Origin: Periplaneta americana
Taxonomy: Eukaryota; Arthropoda; Insecta; Blattodea; Blattidae
Assembly (NCBI RefSeq): GCF_040183065.1
Contig: NC_091125.1
Location: 115,667,121 to 115,731,120, forward strand
Direction: 5' to 3'
DNA: 64,000 bases
Under the pieces are notes generated by a model. The model saw nothing but the letters and a program-made list of their open reading frames with translations, did no database searches and was not told the origin of the DNA. Positions 10,199-24,104 of the stretch are shown here, piece after piece; position 1 is the stretch's first letter; every line of letters starts with the position of its first letter. A program made the translations under genes and the position numbers.

Positions 10199-13100
10199 GG
10201 GACTTGACGCAGGATCCATGTGCCAGCGGTGCTGGAATTCAGGAATAAGACATTAAGGTGATGCAACAGATCTGATACAATGAAAGTAAATTTTAAGAAG
10301 TTATAATTTATTTTATTTTATTTGGTTTTAATTTACTTTATTGGCATTCTAGAAGAGAAAATGTATTTGAGCATTTTCCTTTTACAGTATCTTTCTATCT
10401 CTCGTTGTTAATTTCCGTTTCTTTCTGTTTGAGAAAAGACTGTTGTGTTATACATTTGGGAGGTTTTACATGACTCCTTTGCAGTGTAATATACTCCTTA
10501 CTGAATACTTAAGTTGTACTGAAAGCTTCCAAATCTATGAATAATGAGACTGCATATATTTTAAAACTGAACATGAATGTTGTACCTTGGAAGATTTTAA
10601 TACTCCTTTTCAGTTTTTGTGTGTAACAGAGAACAATTCAGTTACATTATAAAATAGACGTAATTGTATGGCAACACTTGTAATGGTTTCTAAGCGAATC
10701 ACTAAGTTAAACAATCGCTAATTGTTAGTTTCGTGTACTGTTTTAACATTTTGGTTGCTTGTATTGGATATGATTGGTTTTTCTGTGGAAATTGTGCCAA
10801 ATGAGTGTGAATTTCTGTCATGTTTATTGTTATATATCAGTATGAGATTATTTTAGTGTTAATAGTACGGTATATTTATATACGTCTTTATTTGTCTTAA
10901 ATCACTAACTTTTAAGAAGCACTGCGATGTTACCTGTGGTGATAGAGCTGCCATTTGTTATATGTGTATGATGATTGTGTGTCGAGCCTGACCATTTCAA
11001 GACTTACAGCATGTATGTGAAAAATGTTACTTCGATATCTTTATCGTCAAACATTTCTAGATTTTAGAACTAACATAAAATGTTACGAAGTTAAAAGGCT
11101 GTTTTATCTGAAAGTCCAATTCCATATTATGTGCTGACTTCAAAATATTTTTTTAGTAAAGGTGATTTTTTATCGATATGCAGGCCTATAGTTTTTGCTA
11201 TAAATGTGAAATTTACTGTTTTCTCCTTAATTGCTGTGAAGTTATAAAAGATATGATAATATATTTTATTTTAATATAATGCATAAAGTTGGTAATTTTT
11301 ATTATTCTGAAATTAAAATCTTATTATACTCTATTTATTAATTTAGTATTTTGTGGCATCTATGAACTTCACATTTAGCATTTTGTAGCGAAAACCTCTT
11401 CATAAGTTAATTCTGGTGAATAGGCTATGTGTAACATGATATTTTCATTAAAAAATTACATCATAAGTAGGCCTATATATCACAAAACGTTAATAAACTG
11501 TAACGTATTTTGTTTTATCAGATGTAAAATGACACCTACAGTTCAAACCCCCTAAGTGAAAAGTAAAACTATAATTTAAGGAAATAATTTAAAAGAATTT
11601 CGAGAACTTATTCTTCATTTCCGAAGCGTTAAATTAGAGCATAGAATAAATGTATGTTATTTTCTGCCATTTAAGGTTGGTTGAACAAATTCTGAATTTA
11701 AGTTGTATTGCTGGTAAAGCTTATAAACAATCTATGCTTTTATTTTCTGAAGAAACCTTCTACCTTTCAACAAAATTATCCTCCTCCCCCTTTTTTTCAT
11801 GTTTTTTATTATTATCTTGTTAATGTGAGGAAAAATTATAGATTATTAAAAACCGAATTGACGAAAATAGGTGTCTTTTACACATATATATCGCAGAAAT
11901 ATATGAATTTCGCATTTTTGTAGTGGATTCGGAACCAATATAAAATAGATTAATTTCTTATGAAAAAATGAGAATATAAAATATATACATACACGTATTT
12001 TGGAGGAATTTTGCACGTATTGTTGTTGCAAACAGTCATAATTTCTAATACTGTAATGTAAAATTTATACTGAAGAAGACAGTGTTAAAGTTCCTACTGA
12101 TGATTATATAAAATTAATGAATGAACTATTTTATGCATTGGTGTCCTTACACTGTTTCACAAGGTTCTATAGACAGATTCAGCAGAAATAATGCTGTAAT
12201 TTTATTGTACTTTTACCAACTACCCTCCAATGGACTTTCAATTTTTGCAAGTTGCAGTGTTTTGAAAGAAGAAAAATCGTATTTGTCGCACTGACATATT
12301 CTTTACAGGTTTCGTTTATGTATATGTGACAAAAATTTCATTAAACATAAAGCTCAATTTAAATTGTTACAATTAAAACAGTCCAGTAAATAAAAGAAAG
12401 TTGGCTTAGTTGATAGAGTGACAACCTGCAGGTTAGAATGGCATGTATTCGATTTTAGGTGGGGACAAGGAATTTTTCTTCTTACGATATGTTAGGACAT
12501 ATCTGACATTGATTGAGCAAGAATGTTTCTTTTCACGAGATAAAGCAACTGTAATATGATGCTGATCATTCACGTTTCCCACCCCTTATACGAATATAGA
12601 TATATTCATGGGTGGACATAGTGCAACAATAATTGTTTCATGCTATCTCCTACACAATTTCATATGTCACAGCTTGTTGTTAGAAGTGTATGGAAATAGC
12701 TGATTTACTTCTATAGCAAGCTTTACTATCAGCGTAGCCCTAAGATTAGTTATCCCTTAAGAGATTAATAGAATTTAATTATGAATTTTTATACTTTGTT
12801 ATATTACAATCGATATTACGCTTCAGGGTCCATAAAGCCTTTTACAATTCTGTTTGAGTTCTATATCTCTTCCAATTGTTTAAAATTTCTTCTGTACATA
12901 GAATTTATAGCTGACTAAAGAAATACATGGATTTAATACACACATCTTCATCTTTTGTACGAAGAACGTAATAATCCATTTAGTTAAAAGCAAGGATCAG
13001 TGTAATGGGTTGATTTTTTATTAGTTTATTTCTGATCATTGTTTGTTTCTTAATTACCATTACTCGTGAGAATATTAAACAAGTGCATTAGTAACCAATA

Positions 13101-13439
13101 ACAAAACATCATATGCATTAAAATCTTTCCATACTCCGTTAATGGTAGGTATATTAATAATAATTATAATCATCTTATGGTCAGACGCTCAAGCTGTAGA
13201 TAAATTTTTTTATTTTAAACATTGTCTGGAGTGTACCACGTGAAAATGGATCTATAGTGCGCCAAGCATGATGGTAATTATGAATATTAGTGGCAGTGAA
13301 AATAGAAGTACCTCGAAAAAATCCTGCCTTCACATTTTCCCTATTATTTTCGTTTTTCATTTAATTTATAGTATTCCATAAATCTTACATTAACGTTAAA
13401 GCTTTAAGATGTAGAACAAGTCAAGAGTTATATCATTTT
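10199..13439. other. LYST 3' UTR and downstream spacer
   Basis: A+T-rich sequence without a gene. The first 1-1.5 kb is probably LYST 3' UTR. A weak tRNA-like motif lies at 12400-12470, and two copies of the TAGGCCTA-type word are present (about 11183 and 11468). Nothing else can be assigned. Confidence 0.55.
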
Positions 13440-13534
13440 TTGCCTTATGGTTGGGAAAATCTCGGAAAAAAATCTCAATCAAGTAATCAACCTAAGTGGA
13501 ATTTTTTTTTTTTATCCAATGCCACCAGGTTGTC

Positions 13535-13875
13535 TTTTCGACATTTCTGGTCTTCTCTCCTGGCCATGGCTTAGTTGTAACCCACTTCTGAGGTTGGGGC
13601 GCCTGGAAGGCGGAGTTACATTACCCCGATGATGTGATAGGATGATTATGATAATGTGGTGCCAGGAGAGGTCTTAAATCTAAACTTAACCTAAATTCCA
13701 GACCATGGACGAACACAGGAATAATCCCCTTCAAGGAAAAATTCCTGTGCTCTAACCGGGATTCGAACCCGGGACCTCATGAACTATAGCCAGAAGCTCA
13801 ATCTAACCCAAACCCTAGCACAGCTTGGAATTAGCAGGCAAGCGAGTCTGCTGACTGAGCTATGCTGGTGGCTCT
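13535..13875 (-). mobile_element. tRNA-derived SINE
   Basis: Read on the minus strand, the head holds an A box (TAGCTCAGTCAGC) and a B box (GGGTTCGAATCCCGG), followed by a SINE body of about 250 bp. No clear target duplication was found. Confidence 0.75.
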
Positions 13876-13899
13876 ACAAAAATATACAATGGACAAGAA

Positions 13900-14400
13900 G
13901 CAGATTACGAGTAATTCAGTTTACAAGCCTAAACAATTTATCAGTTGATCTGTAAGATATGCAGCACATAGCAAGTAGATTAATTCGATTTACTGCATAT
14001 GCAATTCATCAGCTGAGCTATACAAAAATTTACAATATATTATAGCAAGTAGATTAATTCAATCTGCAGGCATAAACAAATACATCAGTTGAGCTATAGA
14101 AAATTGTACAATACATAGCAAATAGATTCATCCAATTTACAAGCATAAACAATACATCAGTTGAGCTATACAAAATTGTACAATACATAGCAAGTAGATT
14201 AAGCATAAAACAATACATAGCAAGTAGATTAATTCAATTTACAAGCATAAACAATACATCAATTGAGCTATACAAAATTGTACAATACATTGCAAGTAGA
14301 TTAATCCAATTTATAAGCATAAACAATTTATCAGATGAGCTATACAAAATTGTACAATACATAGCACGTAGATTAATCCTATTTACAAACATAAACAATT
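13900..14400. repeat. Tandem repeat, about 72-bp period, about seven copies
   Basis: The words agcaagtagatta, cataaacaat and gagctatacaaaattg recur about every 70-74 bp, with one shortened unit near 14190-14220. The array abuts an (ATT)n run (14409-14464) and then the 3' side of a minus-strand LINE. Confidence 0.85.
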
Positions 14401-14415
14401 CATCAGCTGTGTAGA

Positions 14416-14466
<51 letters not shown>

Positions 14467-14469
14467 TAT

Positions 14470-15040
14470 TGGCCATTAAATAATTAAAATGACAATAGGC
14501 TTCGTTGAAAGGAAACATTACAAATTAAAAATTAAATTAAAAGACAAGATCGTTCACCTCAACATTAAAGAACTCGTCAACAGTGTAAAAAGTCTTATCA
14601 AAGAACCACTGTAAGAGAACTTTTTTAAAATGGGAAAGAGCAACACATTTGGCATTAACAGGTAAGGCATTAAAAATTTTATTCCCATAGTTTCCCACCT
14701 TTTCAGTGCTTCGGAAGTGTGACAATATTTAAAACTCAAATCATCACGTGACCTAGTGCCATAATCATGAATGGTTGATCTACTACGATATTTATCCACA
14801 TTTTCTCTTATAAAAATCAGGCAAGTAAAGATATAAATTCCAGGCAAAGTTAGTATTTTATAATTAATAAATAAGCTTTTACAATGTTCAAAATGAGGTT
14901 TTCTTGCCATGATATGTAAAGCTCTTTTCTGCAATAGACGAATGACCCCAGATGTGTATCATCTGCAAATAAAATTACATGGGATAAATCATTATTTGTG
15001 ATTGAGGCTAAATCATTGATATAAACTAGAAACAATAAAT
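14470..15040 (-). mobile_element. LINE fragment with RT motif (Jockey/CR1-like)
   Basis: Minus-strand frames encode FLVYINDLASIT...HVILFADDT, which is the reverse-transcriptase FADD catalytic motif. They are followed by LQKRALHIMARKPHFEHCKSLFINYKILTLP, typical of the region after the RT domain. The frames are broken. It is probably associated with the neighbouring tandem repeat, which may derive from its 3' region. Confidence 0.8.
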
Positions 15041-18000
15041 AACATTAGTAAAAAAAAAAAAAAAACACCAAAGTAACCAAAAATAAGTCACCGGTGTAGC
15101 TCAGTCGTTGTCATCTGCCATTTAAAGAATTGAGACCTAGAGGAGATTTAAAAAAACGGTATTCATAATATTCTAGCATGAAAATAGACTGAAACAACTG
15201 TTACTCTCCTAGTGTAATTTGGCCACGTCTGTAAAATATGGAAGAGTGTCTATAATGTTAGCTATTAAGCAAGGAAATAATTACGGTTTTGTTCTGAAAC
15301 TGTAGCTGTAGGTATGCTAGTATCGATAATTTACTACAATTTGAAAAATTACTGTTGCACAGCAGCAAAAATCGAAGGTAATATAAGTGAAACAGCGATA
15401 ATGGTCAAACAAGTTAGGTAGGCCTATACTGCATTAGTACATATTTTAATCCATTAATAAAAAAAGAGGAATACCTCTTGGTAATTCTCTTAGAAACCAT
15501 AATAAATGCAAACACATTTAGAATATTAAAAAGTATATTGTCTGGAGGCTGCAGCACTTGATGTTTTATAACAAAAGAGCTGCAATGTGATGTTCTCAGT
15601 TCGTTGGCTAATTAGTTTGAGGTTGTCTTCCATAGTTTGTCGCTCTTTACTCCTGTTATTGAAACATTGAAGTACCACGCCATAGTGTCGTGGTGTAAGA
15701 CATCATGCTTATGACTCGTATTAGGGAATGCACGCTTCTTCGAGTCCTCATGAGGAAGGAGTGTTCTCATGAAATTTCGACCTGTGTAGGAGACCAGTGC
15801 GTACTCAACATCTGCTGGGGGGATCATCGTGCTAACCACATGATATCCCCTTTCTGGCTGGATTATCGTGCACCTCTGCTGAGGCATGTGGACGTGATGC
15901 CAACAGCTGACTGGTCAGCCTTGGCCCTTCAAGACTTATCGTGCCACAAATTTAATTTCTAATTTATTGAAACATTGACCAACGAGTTGAGAACATTTTC
16001 TCGAGTCACTTTGTTTGGTTTTGTTTCTTTTGAGTTGCTAATTTGTTAATTAATATGAAGTTTGAATGACAGAGGTCTATACCGTATTCATCGTATTATG
16101 TATGCTGTGTTACATCAATGTGTGCTGCTTGAAATTTCTTTTCTCTGAAATAAAGAAGAAATGTAAACAGAGAATTTCTCGGCTGAGGAAATATACATCT
16201 TTCAGTATACACCCACATAACTACTGGAACATTTGACTGGGATGACAATGTTTTCATCTTCCATAAAGGAAAGAAAGTTTTCTTTTATAGTTAATCAAGT
16301 TACTTGATTTTCTTGGCCAAGAAATACTCCGTATATAATTAATATGCATAAGGGTGCACAGAGATTCTATTATGTGTGCTTCTAAGTGGATGTTCCTAAT
16401 TAATAATAACACCTAAATGGACATATATTTAATTTTATGCATTATTTTTGTATTGTTGCAATGACTTCTGAAACGAACTGGGGCAGAAATCACACAGTAT
16501 GCTCTCCATTAAATTCTACTTTGAGCTGAGAAAGTGTATTTGTGTTGTAAATAATATATCTTCTATTGATGTGAAAACAACGTCTTGTAGTAATTTTGGA
16601 AACTTTTGAACAAATCGGTTGATTGCTGCATCTACTGAAGTATTATGCAAAGTCTTTCTATGCACATGGAATGTAATATACAGTTTATCTCGATATAAAG
16701 TTCAAATAACTTTCGAAAACATAACTTACTAATAACATTTTAGGAAAGAAAAATCTTATCTGTCTCTTGAACACGACTTCAGTCTGTTCACGCCTGTGCA
16801 CTGATCACTTAATGAGTAAAAGAATATCAAGAACTGAAGAATTAGTCTGTCACTTAACTTCCACGTACAAATTAAACGTTGTATAAATAAAAACTCTACA
16901 GTATTTCCTTGTCAAGGTATCATTACATATTCCTAACAGCAAATTTTTCTGATTCATGTAAAATTTTCATCAACGTAAATCTTTCTTTTATTATCAACTT
17001 TCCATTTTCTCACTCCCCCCCCCCCCCCAAAAAGGGCCTATAATGTAGTGATGAGATCACAGTTGGCAATTATTTTTAAGGATTCCGAATTAATCCTGTA
17101 CTGCAGAACATATTTTCATAATTATTATATTAATATGATTATAACTATGCTCTGTTTCAGCATTTTAATACTGTCATATGAAGTAAGGTACCAGTATTTT
17201 AAAAAATACACACGTTTACCGAAGGAAGAAGGAAGAATTAAAACGAAATAAATTATATTTATTTTGAAAATTACTTATTACAAATTATATTTTCTAATTC
17301 TTTCTCCATTTCTTGTTTAAACGATCTTTTATTCTGATGAGTCATTAAATACATGTTACACAAAACTTGATTTTGGTCTCTTGTGGAAGCTCATGCTATG
17401 GGTAAATCTTTATTTATTCTCAAGAATTTTTTAAAACCATTAGCTCTAAGTGGAGACATAATAATGAAAAGCAGTTACATATGTAACATACATAAAATAT
17501 ATTGAATATATTACAGTATATCTACTAATTTTGGAGTGCTTTGCAATGTGAACGAAACTGATTTTTTTTATAGAATCATCCTCCTTTAAAATAAAGAGGT
17601 TGGAAATAAAGAGTAGAGCATGAACGATTTATAATATTTATTAATGCATGAGATCTGAAGGATGTTTTTATTCTTTTATGAAGCGTAAAAAAGAGTCACA
17701 AAGAGACATGGTGGAACAACAGCAGCTGCTAGCAATGTCAGATGTGATTGAATTTAAACTGGGCCAGGGTTGGGTACATTTATTGTGATGACCCTGAGAT
17801 TAATGTATTATATAAGTTAGGTGTGAGTGTTCTCGTAACTTTCTTTGTTGTGTTGATGAGAGTGTTAATATGAATGTGAAATGCCATGGCCTAGCCAAGT
17901 CTGGGCTCGCAATTGTCCAGTCATGTCCTATGCAAAATGGACGCAATGATAAAATAAAATCTTAACCCACTGTCTGTAATCTGAAAATGAAAGCAGTTTT

Positions 18001-19630
18001 TAATTACATATTTGCCAAAAGGATATTGAAGTATTGAAGTTGATGGCTACATTTTCTGTTTAACACTAAAAGTGTATGAGAAATGTTCCTCCAAAATAAT
18101 TGTTATTCTTTTATGACACGGTGTGAAAACCGAAGATGCCATAGTTGCACCACTTGACTACTTTGAGAGGAGTTATTTTTTATAATATTTTAAATCTATA
18201 TATTTCTGAAAGCACTGACAGTTTTTTCTTGTAATCACACGAATTATTATCCATCTTTATAATTATGAGCTACATTCGATACATTTAATATTTTGTAGGT
18301 ATGGTTGAAATGTCATATCTTCATTAACGGTATGATAAAAAAAATAAAGACAAGACAATCTGCCTATGTAGAGGATTGTTGTTGATTTTGAGAAGGTGTA
18401 GGGAAAGTGTCATATCTTCATTACTGAAATGATTGTGATTTAAAATAAAAGACAATCTTCGTACTGACTTTTATAAAAATATATAAAGGTTTGTGAGAAC
18501 GTGAAACTATCAAGAAATATTGACAGCAGTAGAAAAAGCTGCGTTATTCCTGAATTCTAGTCTTGTTTGTACCATTATTTAGTGACACAGTGCCATAGAA
18601 TTGAGGCTAAGAAGGAAATGAATGATATATACGACCACTCTAAATGCACTCATTTTATTATGTAACAGTCTGTTTTACTTTAAGTGGAAATATTAGTGCT
18701 TTCATAGTTTAGAAACAATAATTAATATTATTAGTTGTTGACAAATGTATGCATGTACTACTTAGTTTAGACGTACTAGCCTCCGAGAGAGCAGATATAA
18801 TACTAAATCATCCGATCACAGAATTTAGCTTCTTGTTACCTACATGTTTTGTAGAGTAGACCTTATCATTATTATATTTGTGTGTATCAGGACTTTCTTT
18901 CTGTTGTGTAATTTTGTCTAGATGTAAAGCATTTGACTCGAACTCTGTTCACGAGCCAAAGATTCTGTTAGTTACGAAATGCATTTGGGCCCGAATTAAA
19001 ATTGGAGAATAGCATCCATGAAATTGACAGGACCATTATGAATACGAGGTTGGTGTACAATATTGAATCGGTTAGCAGTACAATTTTGTCATTTTAAATA
19101 AAATAATGTTGCAATTTTAAATTAAAACTTAACTGTTAATATATAAATGTTATATAGCATATATACATATACACAATGTTGACTCTGTTTAAAAGAGAAA
19201 TGTCTGATGTTGAAGAATAACTTTGCATTTTCATGACTTGATGTTACATTTCATGTAGTGAATGAAACGCAAGTGAGTTTTACAATACTTACATTTTCGT
19301 CTACATAATGAATATTGTATTATCTATTAATTTTATATCTGTATTTGATTATATAGATCCCATCTTATTTCGATATTTTTATTGTTCTTTGACGCATTTC
19401 AACATTTTTATATACAGTACTATCCATCCATGTAGTTGCTTATGTAATATTTTTTACAATTATTCAGCAGTATTTTTATTATGTTGTATATTTTGAGAAT
19501 TATTTTGTAGACCACTCATAAGTACTTACATTATATTACATGTTGCAATCTAACAGTGTGTTTATTTACTAACATTGTCTTAGCTGTTGAAAATTCATGT
19601 TGTTGATAAATACCTTATTTGAGTAGTTTC
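15041..19630. other. Long intergenic stretch
   Basis: No convincing gene. It has a weak tRNA-like start at 15090-15150 and a C-run at 17018-17028. Short ORFs at 15612-15962 resemble nothing I know. Base composition is high A+T throughout. Confidence 0.5.
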
Positions 19631-19739
19631 ATTGTATGCAAGGAGAGTCAATGAAACGGGCAATTATAAATATCAGTTGTTTCCAATCACATTCAGTTAT
19701 TTTAATTGTTGCCAATAAAAAAAATCGATCCTTCATGAT

Positions 19740-20000
19740 AAAGCATTTAGTTATGATGAGTATTGAACGGGTGAACAACATGCGTTTGCTATTAAGGAAT
19801 ATTACAAAAGTGGGGATAATTTTGTGGCTGTTTCTACATCATTACAATATCCATCAGTCCAAATCATTATAAAATCTGAGTGCAGAATTTTGAAGCATCC
19901 GATTATGCATTAAAGAAGGAGCCTCTAGGCAAACAAAAAACTGTATATATGCCCGAAAACATTAACTCCATAGGAGCTGCTATGTGTGTAGCCTTAACAT
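19740..20000 (+). mobile_element. mariner/Tc1-like transposase N-terminal remnant
   Basis: One frame reads AFAIKEYYKSGDNFVAVSTS and onward, resembling the helix-turn-helix start of insect mariner-like transposases. It has no intact ORF and no visible ends. Confidence 0.4.
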
Positions 20001-20339
20001 TTTGCCCATTGTCATGCAATTTCACTTGGCTTGAACACTAGTGTCCCAAGCTTCTTCATAATGATCTACAGATGCATCACACAAAATTCAGGTGGTATAA
20101 GCATTAAAGAAAGGTGATCAAGTCAATCATATTAATTTTTTTCGCCAACTCTTGCATTTCATGAACATTAACGAAAACGCTATTCATAGTACACTAGAGT
20201 CGACTGCAATTCAGAAGGTGGTAGTCTGCTAGCGTTTGCATCAAGAGAGACAGATAGAGAGAGCAAGGCAGCGTACAACATTGCTACATCATACTGCAAT
20301 ACAAATAGCACAGGAGAGAATTTAAATTATCAAAAGACA

Positions 20340-20540
20340 ATAATGACCTTAGCCATTGATTACTGTAAGCATGACACCAAACAAATCCTCTCTCCTTCAC
20401 TAACAATATTTTTTGCACTGTTCTCAATCCCACACCACATGCTTCTGCAGTCGTTTCTTGTGTGTTGGCAACGTTGCAGCCAGCATCAAGATGGCCGGCA
20501 GCGTTCTGCTCGTCAACGTTTTTAAAATAATTATACATCT
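20340..20540 (-). mobile_element. DNA transposon N-terminal (HTH) remnant
   Basis: The minus-strand frame YNYFKNVDEQNAAGH...TAEACGVGLRTVQKIL resembles the N-terminal helix-turn-helix of Tc1-like insect transposases. It is short and isolated. Confidence 0.4.
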
Positions 20541-20977
20541 TAAAACTATTTTTCGCGCCTGCCTCTGCAATACTTGTCTTTTTACAGTCTCTTCTTCCAT
20601 TTATTTATCTTACACACGCAGTATATGTTAGTTTTATTATTCAATGAATTGAAATGCTCACATGTGAACAAACGAACTCAGGAAGTACTTGTTACAGACT
20701 GATTCCAATTGGTTCTACTGTACAAGCTTGTGACGTCACATACCAGAAATGCTACAGCACATATAGCAGTTGACCGCCTTCCGAAATACTGTCTAGTCTA
20801 ATAATGAGCAATGAAGTGCACTTCCATCTAAATATGTTAACAAACAAAACTTTCGGTACCTTTACTGTGCAGTAACCAACCCTCATTAAATGCATCAGAA
20901 ACCATTGCATAATGCCGAAGTCACTATGATGTACAGTAGCATCCTTTGGAATCATCAGTCCTTATTTCTTTTAGGAT

Positions 20978-21270
20978 AATAATGGGAATGAAGCTGTGTT
21001 GGATGGAGAGGATGAAGAAGGAATGATGCTGAAACTGATCAGGAAGAGAAAAATGAATTGGTTGGATTACTGGTTGAGAAGAAACTGCCTACTGAAGGAT
21101 GAACTGGAAGGAATGGTGAACGGGAGAAGAGTTCGGGGTAGAAGAAGGTATCGATGATAGGCGACATTAAGATATATGGATCATATGAGGAGACTCAGAG
21201 GAAGGCAGACAATAGGAAAGATTGGAGAATGCTGGGTTTGCAGTGAAAGACCTAACCTTGGGCAGAAAAC
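20978..21270 (+). mobile_element. LINE family 2, 3' fragment
   Basis: It is closely similar in text to 22330-22610: kinase-like basic residues (LKLIRKRKMNWLDYWLRRNCLL...) followed by gagaatgctgggtttgcagt and the ttgggcag 3' motif. The frame is broken. Confidence 0.8.
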
Positions 21271-21893
21271 TATGAATGAAATGAAATGGGAATTCTGTTA
21301 CCGTCACTTCTGAGTGGTATGTCCAAATGACTGAAGAAATTTGTCTCAGATTGTGGAGAAACTTGAAATCAATGCAAGCAGGTGGTTTTAACAGGATGGA
21401 GTGACCAGTCACATGGCTAGACAATGAATTAATGCAGTCAAGCGTTTAGTGTTGAGATCACACAGTGTTACGAAGTACAATTAAATGCTATTATATGTAC
21501 TTTAAGTTTAGAATAAATGTTTTCTTTTTAAACTATTAGTACCATAATTATCAAGGTTTTAAAATCGCTCATTTCATTGACTTACCATTATTCTATTCTA
21601 GATAAAGCATTACCATGCATGTCTGTTATTGCATATCACGTGATTTGAACATAGGTTTGCTAGACTCAAAATCACAATAAAGATCATTTGTCGCATGATC
21701 ATGCCTTCTCTTACGGTAGTATTAGGAATAGTCACGAACTAGGTTATGTTTTCTGACCACGAAATAAAGATTTTAAATATGCTACGGACTCATAATTCGA
21801 CGGATTAAGAGAGGGAGACGTGGTATTTGTAATTTACAGTGTCCATAATTTTCGGGAATGTCTAACAATTATGATAGGAGTGTAAGAATCGCA

Positions 21894-22118
21894 TACTTAC
21901 TTACTTGCAAATGGCTTTTAGGGAAGCCCACCATCGGTCCCTATCCTGAGCAAGATTAATCCAGCCCCTACCATCATATCCCACCTCCTTCAAATCCATT
22001 TTAATATTACCCTTCCACCTACGTCTTGGCCTCCCTAAAGATCTTTTCCCCTCAGGTCTTCCAACTAACACTCTATATGCATTTATGGATTCACCCATAT
22101 GTGCTACATGTCCTGTGA
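21894..22118 (-). mobile_element. LINE family 1, 3' fragment
   Basis: Minus-strand coding ([56 protein letters not shown]) ends with the AAGT-type tail at 21894-21905. Its truncated 5' side abuts a family 2 LINE at about 22118. Confidence 0.88.
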
Positions 22119-22612
22119 AGCTTTTAATAGAGAAAGGAGCATCTTCTGTGAACCTCTGGAGAAAGAACTGAGGAAGAGACTAGTGAAGTGCTTTGTGTGG
22201 AGTGTCGTATTGTATGGGGCAGAAACATGGATATTACGACGAAGTGAAGAGAAGCGACTAGAAGCATTTGAAATGTGGATATGGAGGAGAATGGAACGTG
22301 TGAAGTGGACAGACAGAATAGGAAATGAAGCTGTGTTGAAAAGAGTGGGTGAAGAAAGAATAATGCTGAAACTGATCAGGAAGAGGAAAAGGAATCGGCT
22401 GGATCACTGGTTGAGAAGAAACTGCCTTCTGAAGGATGTACTGGAAGGAAGGAGAAGAGTTCGTGGCAGAAGAAGATATCAGATGATAGATGACATTAAG
22501 ATATGTAGATCATATGAGGAGACTAAGAGGAAGGCAGAAAGTAGGAAAGACTGGAGAATGCTGAGTTTGCAATGAAAGACCTGCCCTTGGGCAGTACACT
22601 ATGGATGAATCT
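22118..22612 (+). mobile_element. LINE family 2, 5'-truncated copy with open frame
   Basis: An open frame runs to 22575: EKELRKRLVKCFVWSVVLYGAETWILRRSEEKRLEAFEMWIWRRMERVKWTDRIGNE...RVRGRRRYQMIDDIK. This is the C-terminal tail of an insect LINE RT protein. The 3' end carries the ttgggcagtacacta motif. Relatives are at 20978, 43124 and 58385. Confidence 0.88.
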
Positions 22613-23164
22613 ATGTAATTAATTTCATTCCATAATGAATATTTTATTTATTTTTACATTATTTACTGAACACATGCTTCAATTTTCGCTCACTCTTAAT
22701 CTTCAGTTTCTTGCTATGCCCAAAGTACAGGACTTTTAATCTATACGTAAGTAAACACGAGCTTTTCAAATTGTATTTCGATTTTAGTTAGTTTTTACGG
22801 TTTAAGAGTTTTGGTACAATTTGTTAATAAAGCTTTATTATACTGAAGACAGTTACCTAGTCTGCTGTTACCGGTACCAGATAAGATATCATGTCTGTGC
22901 AAAGCAAGTACATGCGCGAATATTTAATACAATTTATAACATACATGTACAAATGCATTACATGACACTATTGAATGGTACCAGTAACTTGGAGACAGAG
23001 GATCCTCTGTTTATTTTGGTATGATTATTTTGGTGGCCAATTTTAGAAATTTCACATTGTTTTTCAGTGCACCTGTCTTGTATGTTTTTCAGTGCACCTG
23101 TCTTGTGTCAATCTTGTTCATATAAAGATTTTTGCTCCAAATGACTTCAGGAATAAGTTCCAGT

Positions 23165-23431
23165 AACCATCTACGTAGCTCAGTCGACTGAGGAGCCTGT
23201 CACTGATCCGGAGTTGTGCTCAGGTGTGGGGTCGATTCCTGGTTGGACTGATCACCTGGCTGGGTTTCTTCCGAGGTTTTCCCCAACTGTAAGGCAAATG
23301 TCAGGTAATCAATGGCGAATCTTCGGCCTCATCTCACCAAATACCATCTCACTATTACCAATCGACACTAAATAACCTAGTAGTTCATACAGCGTCAATA
23401 AGCAATCAAGGAAAAAAAAAAAATAATAATA
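23165..23431 (+). mobile_element. SINE family A, complete, with target duplication
   Basis: A-box TAGCTCAGTCGAC and B-box GGTCGATTCCTGG are followed by the family body (ccgaggttttccccaac, ggcctcatctcaccaaatacc) and an A-rich tail. It is flanked by AATAAGTTCCAGT at 23152-23164 and 23432-23444. Confidence 0.92.
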
Positions 23432-23807
23432 AATAAGTTCCAGTGCAACTTCTCTAATCGTCCTATGAGTGTGAACAAGAAGGTGGAGAGAAGGAGAACA
23501 AGGGGACTACAATAACAAGGGAATGAGGACGAGGTTGCATTATACATACATATTGCCTCGCTGTCCTCATTGAATAATCATTGAGTATAAGTAGCCATAT
23601 TGTAAATATCTATTAATTTCCCGATGCCGGAACGAATTTTTCTCAAATTAATAGAGATTGCATTTTTCCGTGATGATAAATTCCCAAGTTACTCTCGAAC
23701 CTAGTGAGAAGAAATAAGTATTGGATTGATGCAAACTATATTCCTAACGTTATGCAACATTAAAAAAATTACAGGTGCACAGCTTTACTGTGCTGCATTT
23801 TATTTTA

Positions 23808-24042
23808 GTAGGTTATTTTACTACGCTTTATCAACGTCTTTCCCATTAATTGAGCATAAATGTCATATAAATACAGCTCTTAAACATGGTGCTAGTTTCG
23901 GCCCAAGACTTTATAATAAAATTACAAACCATTTTCCAAATTTGAAATATTTTAAAATTGAAGCTTTTAAAAAAGAAATTTATAAAATTATTCATGTTTT
24001 TATTGAATATCACTGGCTTTTGTCAATTTATATTAAATGTGT

Positions 24043-24104
<62 letters not shown>

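Noticed and set aside
15612-15962. Overlapping ORFs on both strands
   Set aside because: Neither has a recognisable domain or codon pattern. Probably chance open frames in a slightly G+C-richer patch.
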